Source: Meira nashicola (Eukaryota; Basidiomycota; Exobasidiomycetes; Exobasidiales; Brachybasidiaceae). Taken from it: a stretch of DNA of 64,000 bases. A program made the position numbers and the translations under genes. The DNA is taken from assembly GCA_001600355.1 (NCBI GenBank), contig BCJU01000001.1:5332013-5396012 (forward strand). Direction: 5' to 3'. Of this stretch, positions 41,151 to 51,254 are shown piece by piece (positions within the stretch are counted from its first letter, which is position 1; each line of letters begins with the position of its first letter). The notes under the pieces were generated by a model, which saw nothing but the letters and a program-made list of their open reading frames with translations, made no database searches and was not told the DNA's origin.

Positions 41151-41396
41151 TTAATTTGCTCCTTCTCTTGTCGTGATTGCAATTTTAACTTCTTCAGGTC
41201 TCCAAGTATTCTTTTCTAATTCACGTTCCAACTCTTGACGTAACCAAGTAAGACGATCAGATTTAATTAAAACGTTTGTTTCGTCCAAATCTTCAATAAC
41301 GAACCTTTGTGGTCCTTGAAATTGATCGTTCAAAGCGGAAATGATTTGTTTGACAGGCGCGTCGCAGGTGATCAATGTTCCCCGAACGAGCTGCAT
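41151..41396 (-). CDS. TFB5: TFB5, small TFIIH subunit (p8/TTDA)
   Basis: 81 residues: MQLVRGTLITCDAPVKQIISAL, RFVIEDLDETNVLIKSDRLTWLRQELERELEKN. This matches Tfb5/GTF2H5 over its length. It stabilises TFIIH through the p52 subunit and is needed for nucleotide excision repair. The frame is open upstream to 41528, but family length and the position of the ITCD block favour ATG 41396. The gene stops 6 bp before the F-box start on the same strand, so its 3' UTR must overlap the F-box promoter or leader. Confidence 0.92.
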   Translation of the reverse strand: MQLVRGTLITCDAPVKQIISALNDQFQGPQRFVIEDLDETNVLIKSDRLTWLRQELERELEKNTWRPEEVKIAITTREGAN

Positions 41397-42060
41397 GAGA
41401 TATTTTCGACGACTAAGATGTCCGTCTACTTTGCAGAAAGAATGAGAGTAAATATATGTTGAGCAAACGAAAGCAGATTGATTGATGATTGTACGATGAT
41501 GATGGTTGTGTTGGAAGAAGGTAATCAACTGCGCATATGTCTTGAAAGCAAAGAAATGTTGTGTATAAGATTTTTCTAAAAGAAAATCAAATTTTCATAA
41601 AATTTCATCCTACGCCGGGCTATTACGTTTAAATTTTGACCACAGTACCTCCCCGCGTTTTTATTTTTTGGTCTTGCATACCTTGACGCCCTTTGCCAGG
41701 CATGCAACACACGGGGGTCAAAGTGGCGTATGCACTTTACCAGTCTTGAACGCGTTTTCAACTAGAGAAGTTTCAAACTTTTCTCAAGACAGAGAGATGT
41801 CAATCGTGCGTGAGCCTCCTCTTCTGCCTGCTTGATTGAAGTTTGAAAGTTTATGAAGTTTCCTAAAAGATCAGCCCTCTGAATTTTTTAAGTTGCCTAA
41901 TATCATCAAGGATGCGTGACGTAGGTAGTAACATACATATGTAAGTGCATATAGTATACATGATATTATGGAGATACGTCGTACATAAACAGAGTGAAAT
42001 CTATCGGGGCCCCGCATATGAAATTCCAGAATAGAATACATAGGTGAGATAAAGATTTTA
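41397..42060. other. TFB5 upstream region
   Basis: 664 bp between TFB5 and the coiled-coil gene. It has ACGCGT at 41750-41755 and AT-rich stretches. No gene recognised. Confidence 0.5.
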
Positions 42061-44061
42061 TTACTGCACGTGTGATAAACCTTGTTGATCTTCGCTTGAT
42101 GTGAAGAAATCATTGACCGATTGATTAACGAATCCTAATTGATCTTCAAGTTCATTTGAAGCTGATAATAAAGCTTGAGTTTGATTATCATTTATAGTCT
42201 CAGCCAATTCTTCAGTTGACTGGATTTGTTCCGCTTTGAAAGACTCATCTTGCGGAATAGCCGGTGTTCTTCTTTGCCTTCTCGATCGACGCGATCGGTC
42301 TCCCTCATCTAATAGTGTATCTAATGCTCCATATTCTGCTGCTTCACGTTGAAGTGCTGCGAGTTCATCATCTTCATCGACAATACCCAAATCTTCTTGC
42401 GTTTGTTGTGCTTTTTCCATCTTTTCTATTTTCTCTTGCTCTATTTTAGCATCTACATCAATCTTTTCTCTTTCCAGATCGACTTCTAAAAATAATTCAT
42501 GCGGCTTTTTGAGAGGTTCAAAACTCACTTCATTCCCTAGTATTTGCTCTTGCAGTGCTCTTCTTTCGGTTTCACGTTTAGCCTGTCGTCTTGCTAATTC
42601 TGCCTGTCTTTCTTGCTCTCTGGCTTCGGCTGCGTCCCATAAAGCCGCTTTACGTCTGATATCATCGCCCGTCAAACGATTTTGTTCAGTCAGCAAATGA
42701 ACTTGACCAGTCAATTGTTGCACCTTTTGTTCTAAATTTGTCACCCTTGCTGTTGAAAAAGACCGAACGCTAGCCATTCCTTCTGAAAGTTGGGCTTTTA
42801 GCTGTACATTTTCGGCATTCAATCGATCTGATTCAATCTCAGCTTCCATGTTCGATCGAGATGCTTCATCGTACAATTGTTTAAGTAGAGTGGACTGCTC
42901 TTTGGCCGATTTCGTATCTTCCATACTAGCTGCCAGTTGTTTCATTAGTCGATCGCGCTCTTCGCGTAAATCTTCCATCTCTTGTTGTTGAATAGACTTT
43001 TCCTGCGAATTCTGTTGCGTTGCGAATGATACATTTCCACTAGAGTGATCCGCAGCAAAATGTATCGGCATTCGGTAAATCACACTGAATGGTTGTCCTT
43101 GAGCATTAAACCAAGGATTAGTTCGCACGTCTGAACGCAAATCATTCGCCCTTTGCTTTGTGGCACGTTCTGCAACATATCCATCTGTCTCGAGAGAGGC
43201 TGATCCCACCATCAAAATGAAACGATCCGCCTCATCGTCTGATTCTACAACTTCTGGTCCACTTATGACTTTGTCATCGATAATCTTGCCTAGCTCGAAT
43301 GCCCACTGCGATTTTGTTTTAAGATAGCCATCATCTTGTGTTTCACTACCTGAACTATTCGCTTGTTGAGAGTCTTGAGTCTTGGTCTGTAGAACCCGAA
43401 TGATTTCAGATTTGAGAAAGCCAGGTATAGATGCGGAAGTTTCAACCAATTGAATCAAAGCAGGTACAACGACCGTCGAATTGTTGTCTAACAAGGTAAC
43501 AAGATCGATGGATGCAGAAGCAGGTTGAGAGTCCACAGCGTCCAAATCTCCTGTCCGTGCTTGTGAAAGTTCCTCGATTGTGGTTGTTACCTCATTTAGC
43601 TGTTCTCTTTGTGCTGCTGATCGTCTGGAGCGACGGGTGGGCGGAGGCGGTGTATTCGCGACAGGAGTACCGGCATGAGATCTACGAGAAAGTATCCGAT
43701 CGGGAGCAGAAGCTTGAGAAGCATTTTTTGCCATAAGTGAACTTTCTGCTTCTTCTTGTGTTCCTTTTCCGCTTCCTTTTCTTAGAATTTCCCATACCTT
43801 TTCTTCTGTCTCTTGTGGATCTCCGTTTACATCAAAATCTAGTAGAACGGTCTCAGCTTCTGGTGCCTCTTCTCCTAATATCCATCCGCCAATTCGAGGT
43901 CTCATACTGAGATCTTGCTCTTCGATATCATTTTCATCTTTTGTGACAGGTGCATTGATGTCCGTATTTAATTCTCCATCTTCATGACGAGCACGCTTGT
44001 TTGGCTCATCTAAGCCATTGATCACCTCAATCGAATCGTCAACCCCGTGCTTTTCGACCAT
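42061..44061 (-). CDS. Coiled-coil protein of unknown function
   Basis: 666 residues, no intron. The N-terminus is acidic, with NKRARHEDGEL and a compact block RPRIGGWILGEEAPEAETVLLDFDVNGD. TPPPPTRRSRRSAAQRE follows. A helical segment about 185-225 (IDLVTLLDNNSTVVVPALIQLVE) precedes a long coiled coil, about 340-510, with EQKVQQLTGQVHLLTEQN. The tail is acidic with RRSRRQRR. Coiled coil plus basic patches suggests a nuclear or cytoskeletal scaffold. No family recognised. It shares a 263-bp promoter with SLD5, which carries two MluI boxes. Confidence 0.75.
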   Translation of the reverse strand: MVEKHGVDDSIEVINGLDEPNKRARHEDGELNTDINAPVTKDENDIEEQDLSMRPRIGGWILGEEAPEAETVLLDFDVNGDPQETEEKVWEILRKGSGKGTQEEAESSLMAKNASQASAPDRILSRRSHAGTPVANTPPPPTRRSRRSAAQREQLNEVTTTIEELSQARTGDLDAVDSQPASASIDLVTLLDNNSTVVVPALIQLVETSASIPGFLKSEIIRVLQTKTQDSQQANSSGSETQDDGYLKTKSQWAFELGKIIDDKVISGPEVVESDDEADRFILMVGSASLETDGYVAERATKQRANDLRSDVRTNPWFNAQGQPFSVIYRMPIHFAADHSSGNVSFATQQNSQEKSIQQQEMEDLREERDRLMKQLAASMEDTKSAKEQSTLLKQLYDEASRSNMEAEIESDRLNAENVQLKAQLSEGMASVRSFSTARVTNLEQKVQQLTGQVHLLTEQNRLTGDDIRRKAALWDAAEAREQERQAELARRQAKRETERRALQEQILGNEVSFEPLKKPHELFLEVDLEREKIDVDAKIEQEKIEKMEKAQQTQEDLGIVDEDDELAALQREAAEYGALDTLLDEGDRSRRSRRQRRTPAIPQDESFKAEQIQSTEELAETINDNQTQALLSASNELEDQLGFVNQSVNDFFTSSEDQQGLSHVQ

Positions 44062-44203
44062 CGTTATGCCATCTGCGTCTGTATTTCCTACCCTTAATTA
44101 AAAATAAAAAAGAAGTGTTGGTGTTGATTGCAACGATAAAAACGTTAATATATGTAATCTGTCACTTTTGAGTGTATGCAGACTTTATCTCTATGCTTCT
44201 CAA

Positions 44204-44237
44204 ACGCGTAAGAAAGTGCTGCAAATAAGTCACGCGT
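44204..44237. promoter_or_regulatory. Two MluI cell-cycle boxes (ACGCGT) upstream of SLD5
   Basis: ACGCGT at 44204-44209 and 44232-44237, 88-121 nt before the SLD5 ATG. In yeasts MBF binds ACGCGT to drive G1/S expression of replication genes, so S-phase control of SLD5 is plausible. The site is symmetric and could also serve the divergent coiled-coil gene. Confidence 0.6.
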
Positions 44238-44324
44238 TTCAGAAAATCACTTTACACGACAAAGAGTAACACAACACATTCGCTCTTATTGAACACACTT
44301 CCATCAGCCTATATATTGAGGAAC

Positions 44325-45412
44325 ATGTCCAATTTCTTCTCATTAGACGATGACGATGATGAACAATTCGCCGGCCCATCTCGTCAGACTGGAATTCTTT
44401 CCAACTCCACACCGGTGAGGAATAGCAGCGCGACAAAAAGAGCCAATCCGATTGCTGCTATGCTTTCGCCGCAAGGAGGTCAACAGAGTAGTGAAAGACC
44501 AAATTTCGATGATGATGATGACGACCTTGAAATAGATATGAATGGAGTATCCACAGAAAAGACTTTAGCGCTACAACGACAAGCGCCAATTGCTATTCTA
44601 CGACAATCCTGGGCGAATGAACGGGCAGCGCCGGCTTTATTACCATGGCAAGGAGAAGCGGTTGATGGAGTTTGTTCGCAAATTGAAGAACAAGTGAATA
44701 TAATTGATTCTTTAGCAGCTGATTCAGGAACAGCAGAAGAAGAACATATAAGGCTAGCTTTGGTTGAGCTAGATGTAGAACGAGCACGATGGCTTTTACG
44801 TAGCTATCTTCGTTGTAGATTGGACAAAATTGAACAGAATGCCGCTTTTATCTGTCAAGATCCTATCAGTAAATCCAATCTATCCGAACTAGAAAGGGGG
44901 TATGCGGTAAAGTGAGTATTCAGTAAATGACAGTAAGCATTACATATCTTAATTGACTATCTGATAATCTTATATATCAGGTTCAATCAAATACGCTCTC
45001 AGCACTTTCATTCTTCCGTTTTGGACTTCCTTCCGGAAACGATGCAATCTCTAGAGGATAGGGCTGCTTCTGGATCTAGCGGTAGAGGTGATATGGGTAT
45101 GTTTTCTATCATCACCATCACGCATTATCATATACTCACCTCACACTTCTCACTTCGAAATTTCTAGTAACAAGACCTGACCTCGATGCACCTGTCTTTG
45201 TGCACTGCATAGAGGGATGCGGTACCTTCAGATTCCCAGGGTACGTGAAAGAGTATAGTGCTTCTACACGATGAATGCATGCTGACCTTTATATTTCCCA
45301 TATTCAATGCAGTATCGAGTTACTGGTACATTTCGAGAAAGGTTCGGTGCATTTAGTCCGCTTCCGATCCATTCAACATTTAATCGCAACAGGCAAAATC
45401 GTTCTTTTGTGA
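44325..45412 (+). CDS. SLD5: SLD5, GINS complex subunit (4 exons)
   Basis: Exons are 44325-44911, 44981-45096, 45168-45240 and 45313-45412; introns are 69, 71 and 72 nt, GT-AG. The spliced product is 291 residues. GINS joins Mcm2-7 and Cdc45 in the replicative helicase. The N-terminus is acidic and disordered; the helical A domain shows ILRQSWANERAAPALLPWQ and RARWLLRSYLRCRLDKIEQNA. The B domain crosses introns 2 and 3: VTRPDLDAPVFVHCIEG, then IELLVHFEKGSVHLVRF, ending IVLL, as in Sld5. ATG 44325 (MSNFFSLDDDDD) is used. It is convergent with TAP42 (68 bp). Confidence 0.95.
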
Positions 45413-45480
45413 TGAATAATATCATACATTTAGCACTGTATAATACAACACAACCTCCAATTAGAAAGAAAAAACGAGGT

Positions 45481-46896
45481 TCAACCTCTGTTCATTGTAT
45501 TACCAATTCCTTTTGGATTTGCCTCAGCAAAGTCATCCCAATCATTCGCTTTTTGACGTTTTTCTTCTTCTGCATCTTCGGCTTCACGTGTTCCAACGCC
45601 ATATCCTTCAGATCGTAGAGCCAAAGTCTCCTTTGTTGTTGGCTTATCTGCAGATGCTTGTCCTCCACCCTGGATAATATTTCCACGTCTTTGTTCCTCT
45701 TCGAGATATTCATCAATAGTCATTGTTGGCAAACGATGACTTTGCTGAAAAACCTGTGATTGAAGTCTTCTTCGTTCATCTAATTGGCTTTGTGCTGTTC
45801 CTAGACTGCCTGCACCGCGATTCGAATTACCTTCACCGGGCAAGATTGTGAAGGGCCTAAGCGGTTTACCTTTCTTGTCCATCAACGGAGAATCGTTTGG
45901 AGCGCCCCATCTCTGATCCAAACGCCAGTCACTGTCACCTCCTTCCTGTCTTTTGCGTTCAATCTCTTGTCTTTCCTGATTTGCACGTGCTTGTGACTCC
46001 CTCTCTGCATCTGCTGGCATTGATTGAAGAAGGGTCAACTCTGTGTATGTAGAATCCAAAGCTGAGAATGACTGCAAAGCATGAAGATGACAAAGCATGA
46101 TCAAGTATGAACGTAAAGATGTTGGAGTCTTTACTCCATTATCGTCCTCTTGCGATCCTCCAACGAATGCATCGTTTTTCTCCTCTTCTTCTTCATCACC
46201 ATCTTCGTCGTCCCCGCTTCTCCTCGGCAGGATCAAAAGATCGAAAGCTGTGTCAGGAACCGCAGAGGCGATTGATGATGATTTGCTAGTTTCCAGGCCA
46301 GTGTTTGTCGATCGAAGTGCACCTGTTGATGAACTTTTAGCCCGAGCAGCATTTCGATAGATATCCAAGGCATTTATCAAAGCTCGTTCTAGCTTCATTG
46401 CGGCTATCTTTGCAGCTCTGCGTGCCGCAGCTGCTTCCGGTACAGGAGATTTATCCGACCTGACGACTGTTTCTGCTTGTGAGAAAAGAGAGCGAACATA
46501 CTCTACCGATGAAGAGCGATCTAAAATGCCCAAGGAAATCATTTGTGATAAAAATGAACGATATGCATCTTTACTTTGTCTTAGCAAATCTTTCCTTGCA
46601 GTAAAATCCCCGGGTTTCGTACGACTTGTACTGAGTATATTAGCATATATACTTCCTAGTAAAACAGCACGCAATGATGAAGTTGGAAGATCGTCAATTG
46701 AATCATTTGAAGAGATCAATGAGAGAGCATCAATACGTGATCTTGCCTGTCGGATGAGAGATAAGAGTGCGCTGGCAGGATCTGAAGCTGATGTAGATGG
46801 AATTGCCGTGTGTGAGATTCCAGATGCTTGAGCAAAGATGGCAGACAGTAGATCTGTCAATGACGATCCTGATCCGGTCGACTCTGAATTTGTCAT
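45481..46896 (-). CDS. TAP42: TAP42/IGBP1 family PP2A regulatory protein
   Basis: 471 residues, no intron. Tap42 binds PP2A-type catalytic subunits and acts downstream of TORC1. The helical N-terminal domain shows LPTSSLRAVLLGSIYANIL and a long helix ARRAAKIAAMKLERAL, then LRSYLIMLCHLHALQSFSALDSTYTELTLL. The C-terminal block DWRLDQRWG, KPLRPFTILP, VFQQSHRLPTMTIDEYLEEE and the end KANDWDDFAEANPKGIGNTMNRG are characteristic. An acidic insert lies at about 230-255. Confidence 0.95.
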   Translation of the reverse strand: MTNSESTGSGSSLTDLLSAIFAQASGISHTAIPSTSASDPASALLSLIRQARSRIDALSLISSNDSIDDLPTSSLRAVLLGSIYANILSTSRTKPGDFTARKDLLRQSKDAYRSFLSQMISLGILDRSSSVEYVRSLFSQAETVVRSDKSPVPEAAAARRAAKIAAMKLERALINALDIYRNAARAKSSSTGALRSTNTGLETSKSSSIASAVPDTAFDLLILPRRSGDDEDGDEEEEEKNDAFVGGSQEDDNGVKTPTSLRSYLIMLCHLHALQSFSALDSTYTELTLLQSMPADAERESQARANQERQEIERKRQEGGDSDWRLDQRWGAPNDSPLMDKKGKPLRPFTILPGEGNSNRGAGSLGTAQSQLDERRRLQSQVFQQSHRLPTMTIDEYLEEEQRRGNIIQGGGQASADKPTTKETLALRSEGYGVGTREAEDAEEEKRQKANDWDDFAEANPKGIGNTMNRG

Positions 46897-47051
46897 CTTG
46901 TGTGATTGGTGGCGTGGAGAGAAGGTAAGAGAAGTGAAAATGAGTTTTAGAATATCTAAGAATTAAATTGAGGCTTAAATCCGTACACACTGCCTAAATA
47001 TATTTTCTTACAGATTATAAACAAAAACCATTCTGCACCATACAAGCAATC

Positions 47052-47168
47052 GTCTCCATGGAGCAGTTGGTTAGCATCGTAGAGCTGTTATTTCTACGAG
47101 CCGTTTACGGTTCAAATGATCACTACAGTGACACTCTAAGGTCCCTGGTTCGAACCCAGGTGGGGACG
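47052..47168 (+). tRNA. tRNA-Asn (GTT) with 42-nt intron
   Basis: The acceptor stem GTCTCCA (47052-47058) pairs with TGGGGAC (47161-47167), discriminator G. The anticodon stem TAGAG (47080-47084) pairs with CTCTA (47134-47138). The loop CTGTTA plus A gives anticodon GTT (47087-47089). The intron is 47091-47132, one base 3' of the anticodon, the usual eukaryotic place. The variable loop is AGGTC; the T arm is CCTGG-TTCGAAC-CCAGG. In the D arm GAGC (47061-47064) pairs with GC-A-TC, leaving A47076 bulged, or alternatively an A-A mismatch. Discriminator, anticodon loop and T arm all fit tRNA-Asn. Confidence 0.9.
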
Positions 47169-47173
47169 CTTAC

Positions 47174-47190
47174 TTTTTGCCTTTTTTTTT
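47174..47190 (+). terminator. RNA polymerase III terminator of tRNA-Asn
   Basis: T5 at 47174-47178 and T9 at 47182-47190, starting five bases after the tRNA 3' end. Confidence 0.85.
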
Positions 47191-47595
47191 GCCCAACTGT
47201 AGCGCGCGTCATGTATGCATGTTTTGTGACATACATAGACCACCAATTGGCATTCGAGCTAATGATAGAATATAATAATATAGGAACGTGGGCAATGGAC
47301 TAAAACACTTATTATCATACGGGGCCGTCAAGAAAGAAGGATTAGTGGCAGGAACATGCTGAGCGTAAATCTGATTTGTATTTTGACGCTAAAAAGCCTC
47401 CACCAAAATTAAGTTTTTCCGATGAACACAAGATTCGGTCTCCGTAATATTGTAGAAGAAGAATTTCTTCTTTTGCATTGATAGCATGTTCCTGAAAAGA
47501 AGAAATTAAAAAGATATAAAAGCGACAAGCTCATGCATTTCCTTCAACTCCTTCCTCTTCAAAATTCTTCTTCTTCTGTCTCTACACAATTCACA
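47191..47595. other. Gap between tRNA-Asn and AIM6-like gene
   Basis: No gene. It ends with a TATA box (47515-47521) serving the AIM6-like gene, and pyrimidine-rich sequence between that and the ATG. Confidence 0.5.
47515..47521 (+). promoter_or_regulatory. TATA box of AIM6-like gene
   Basis: TATAAAA, 81 nt before ATG 47596 but only 18 nt before the in-frame ATG at 47533. The latter would therefore probably lie upstream of, or at, the transcription start. This decides the start call. Confidence 0.6.
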
Positions 47596-48734
47596 ATGTT
47601 ATCCTTCAAAACTCTCTTTAGCAACACTATTACTGCTATCACTCTTTCACAATTAGTATTTGTTGATGCTTTTCGTTTACAACCAAACAATGCTAAACGA
47701 TTAAATGCAACAGATGCAGTATTTGGAGGTGCAAAAGCAACAATCTTACAACATCCAGCAGATTGGTCCAGAAATATTTTTCCTATTCCCGTTCATTCAC
47801 ATAATGATTATTGGCGTGATGTACCAATTTTGGACGCATTAGCAAATGGAGTTTATTCTATGGAAAGTGATGTTTGGTTAAATCCAGATGATAAAGAATT
47901 ATATGTTGGACATGATCCGTTTGCATTATCAAAAGAGAGAACGTTTGAAAGTCTTACTTTGAAACCGTTAAAGAAAGCAATCGATCAAGCAAATGCGGCA
48001 AATCATATTCACAGTAACACTCAAGAAGCTAAATTTTTTGCAAATTTACAAAATCAAACATTTCCACAAATTAATTCTTCTTCAACTTCAAGAGTTGGAT
48101 TTTATAGTGCTGGAGTAGGTTTAAGTGCTCCTTTACAATTACTTATTGATATAAAAACAGACGGAAATGAAACATTTCCTTATATTGTAAAATGTTTACA
48201 ACCTTTAGCAGATCAAGGTTATTTGACAAAATATGATGCAAAGACAAATAAAACTATTCCTGGACCAATTACGATCATAGGAACGGGAAATACGCCAATC
48301 AATCAATTGATCAATTTACCTTCTCCTCGTTTCGTTTACTTTGATTGTCCTTTAGGTAAACTCGATTCACCTTTCACGGTAAATGGAACTTCTTACAAAT
48401 ACGATCATACCATTTGCGGAATTGCAAGTACCAATTTAGGTTCAATTACGAATTATAAAGGAATCGATAGTGCAACAGATGTTCAACGTAAGAACTTAAC
48501 AGATGCAATTAATCAAGCACATTCCTATAACATCAAAACTCGCGTTTGGGATACTCGTGAGTATTTTACAGATAAGTGACTCTAAGAATATACTTAAACA
48601 TCTTCCCTCCTCTTTCAACTCATTTTTCAGCTAATTGGCCTACTTACGCACGCGATAACGTCAACAAGCTTCTTCTCGAAATCGGATCGAATTGGATCAA
48701 TGCTGACGATTTAAGCGCGATCGCAAATTTCTGA
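47596..48734 (+). CDS. AIM6: AIM6-like secreted PLC/GDPD-fold protein (2 exons)
   Basis: Exon 1 is 47596-48556, the intron 48557-48630 (74 nt, GTGAGT...TTTCAG), exon 2 48631-48734, giving 354 residues. It has a signal peptide (MLSFKTLFSNTITAITLSQLVFVDA). Family motifs are IPVHSHNDYWRDVPILDALANGV, SMESDVWL, LYVGHDPFAL, LLIDIKTDG and, across the intron, TRVWDTPNWPTYARDNV and INADDL. Aim6 resembles PLC-like phosphodiesterases; its activity is not established. HSHNDYW and E/D in MESDVW would be the metal/acid-base positions. It is convergent with the hydrolase (34 bp). Confidence 0.9.
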
Positions 48735-48768
48735 AAAGAAGGGAAATGGGTATATGATCGATTGATGT

Positions 48769-49755
48769 TCATGACGATTGTACAATGTTAATAAGTCGGT
48801 CCCAAAATGCTTGTGTATGAAGTAGATCTTCATGATCTCCTTTGAAAGATTGCAGGTCCACTGATAAATTGAGACCTTTAGAACGTAGTAGGTTAACTCC
48901 TACTTCGTTGTATTCGCTACTGAGTAGACTATCCTCGCTGCTATGGATGACGTGTAAGTTGGGCATATCCGGATTCGTTGGATGATAAGACCCTGCAGGA
49001 TACATAGGCCATGACTCTGGTCCAGCCTTCTTTAATTCAGAGTATGGTTCCTTGGCGCTGCTTTGTGAGGTAGGAGAGTAAAATGCAGGTGTGGTGAAAT
49101 AATTGTAGGTAGGATACTGCTTTAGCATATCTACCAGTGAGAATATACTTTCCTAAGAGTAGACCTGTGTCAGTATCTCGATGCCTTTTTCTACATGCGA
49201 CCGAACCATACTCACTACACATACGAATGATTTGATCGATTTAACTATTGATGCTTCGATCTTTGGAAGGTCGCGAATCAGGTAATCTGACTTTCCATCA
49301 TTTGCTTTTGTGCTGTCTAATGCCAAAGCCAAGCTCATATATCCTCCGGCAGAATGTCCAACAAGAACAGTCTGTTCGGTGGAATAGCCTAAATTTTCCG
49401 CTTTTGAATAGATTGTTTGAATACCTGCATAGACATCTTCCAGATGATTTGGGTGCCAGATCGTATTTGGATTTTCCGGAGTAACATCTTTGTATCGTGT
49501 GAGTCTATACTCCGGTAGAGCTACCGCTATTCCTTTTGAGGCTATATATTGTGCCAAATCTGAATACATTCCAACATTTTCACTAACCCATGCACCTCCA
49601 TGGATAAAGATCAATAAAGGTATTGTACTTTTCAATGAAGTGCGATTGTAAGGCAGATATATATCCACAGATTGTCGTTCATCATCACCGAAAGAGATTG
49701 TCTTCTTCTCTGTAGACGAAGTTATGCGTCGAAATAGCCTCTTGATCAATTCCAT
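48769..49755 (-). CDS. Alpha/beta hydrolase, kynurenine-formamidase-like (2 exons)
   Basis: Exons are 49755-49216 and 49152-48769 with a 63-nt intron (GTGAGT...CTTAG), giving 307 residues. The junction reads SFVCV|ESIFSLVD. Motifs are the oxyanion hole HGGAW, nucleophile GHSAGG, acid SSED and histidine GDHED, so a full triad. The layout resembles BNA7-type arylformamidase and related esterases, but the substrate is not determined. The first residues (MELIKRLFRRI) are basic and amphipathic. The intron length is a multiple of three and its own TAG acceptor forms the first in-frame stop, so intron retention would end the protein there. Confidence 0.85.
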
Positions 49756-49946
49756 GTTTAGCTAAATGCCGTTTAGGAGGAAGAGAAGAACTTTCAGGCA
49801 CGCATGTGTACACCACTATAAAGTCTGTGCACACTTTTTTTTTTGAGATTGACGCTAAGACAAATTAAGTAGACACGCGGCCGAATACGAATACAAGCTC
49901 TTCGTCAATTCAAAACCATCATCATATTGTCGATCGACACATCAAA

Positions 49947-51056
49947 ATGCAACTTTTAGATCCGTCAGCATTACTTGAACAGCTGCCCAGGCTTCTATCT
50001 TCTTCTGAGCCAAATTCAGGTGAAGCGAGTGGAAGTTCGTCAGCTTCAAGTGGTGGTACAATCCGATCTCCACATGATGCATTAGCTTTACTGGTGCATA
50101 CAATTTTAACAAGATTATCATTCCGATTGACTTCATTATCCGATGATCCTTCCGACACCAGAGTACAGTCGTTCTCCAACAATACTCTTCCTTCAAATTG
50201 GAATGCTTCCGGACCTGGATCTTATACATTCCGATACGCACACGAACAATCATCATTAACGTTTCTAGTAAAAATTGTTTCTCTGGGCGCTCGTTTACTC
50301 ATTCATGCCACCGCTCTAGAATCAAATAGAACTGAAAGCTATGAAGTAGAAATCGATCGTTTCACATCAAGGAATTATTGGCCATGGCCATCGACTACCA
50401 ATGAACCTCTTGTCAACGGTTTCGTATCTTCTAGCAGATTATCTGATTTCGTCTTTGGTTTTCAAGTAAAGATTATTCAAAAACTTGTACCAGGCTTACG
50501 CAAAGATGGTTATGAAGAAGTTTCGGAAACCGATCAAGGATCTTCAGCTGGTCCTTCTTCATCTTCATCTCAATCTCAACAACAGCCAAGGCCTGCCAGA
50601 CCTCATTATCCAGAACATGACCCGGACGAAGCTTATCCATCGCCTTTAGCCCCACGACGTGATCCTCTCATCATCGGCGATAGGGACTTAGATCCACTTG
50701 GCAGAGGTGGTTTCAGTCCACCACCTTTGTTCGGAGGACCACCAGGCAGACTACCGGGAGGTGATGATGGAGGTGGTATGATTGTAGGTCCCAATCATCC
50801 CATGTTTCGTGATCGTTTCCAACAACCTCAAGGTGGCATCGGTCCCGGAGGAGGTATGGTACCGCCAGGAGCAAGATTCGATCCTGTCAATCCATTTGGC
50901 GGCTCAGGACCTTTTGGTACACCAGGCCGTCTAGGTGGTAATGGGCCGCTAGGTCCAGGTGGTAGAGGTCCAAGGAGGCCAAACATAGGCGATCCTGACT
51001 GGGATGAAATGCCTCCACCAGGCAACAGTAATGGTTATGACGATATGTTTATGTAA
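49947..51056 (+). CDS. PI31-like proteasome regulator
   Basis: 369 residues, no intron. PI31 (PSMF1) binds the 20S proteasome and is linked to proteasome assembly and transport. The N-terminal FP-like domain, about 35-190, shows DALALLVHTILTRLSFRL, LPSNWNASGPGSYTFRYAHEQSSLTFLVKIV and FVSSSRLSDFVFGFQVKIIQKLVPGL. The C-terminal part is Pro/Gly-rich and disordered with the family pattern GDRDLDPLGRGG, GGGMIVGPNHPMF and PPGARFDPVNPFG, which binds the proteasome. It is divergent from the hydrolase (191 bp). Confidence 0.88.
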   Translation: MQLLDPSALLEQLPRLLSSSEPNSGEASGSSSASSGGTIRSPHDALALLVHTILTRLSFRLTSLSDDPSDTRVQSFSNNTLPSNWNASGPGSYTFRYAHEQSSLTFLVKIVSLGARLLIHATALESNRTESYEVEIDRFTSRNYWPWPSTTNEPLVNGFVSSSRLSDFVFGFQVKIIQKLVPGLRKDGYEEVSETDQGSSAGPSSSSSQSQQQPRPARPHYPEHDPDEAYPSPLAPRRDPLIIGDRDLDPLGRGGFSPPPLFGGPPGRLPGGDDGGGMIVGPNHPMFRDRFQQPQGGIGPGGGMVPPGARFDPVNPFGGSGPFGTPGRLGGNGPLGPGGRGPRRPNIGDPDWDEMPPPGNSNGYDDMFM

Positions 51057-51254
51057 TATACTTTTTATTTTCCTTTTAATTAATCGCTCAGGCCATATGT
51101 TCAATCCACTGCGAAAATGATGTATATGTCAAGAGAATGAGAACGAGAACAAATGTGAAAACAGGGTAAGAAAAGAGAAACAATGTACAGTCCTGTTACC
51201 AATCCATCCTCTCGTTCTCTTTTGTTATCGACGATCTTTATTGTAGAAAGTCCT

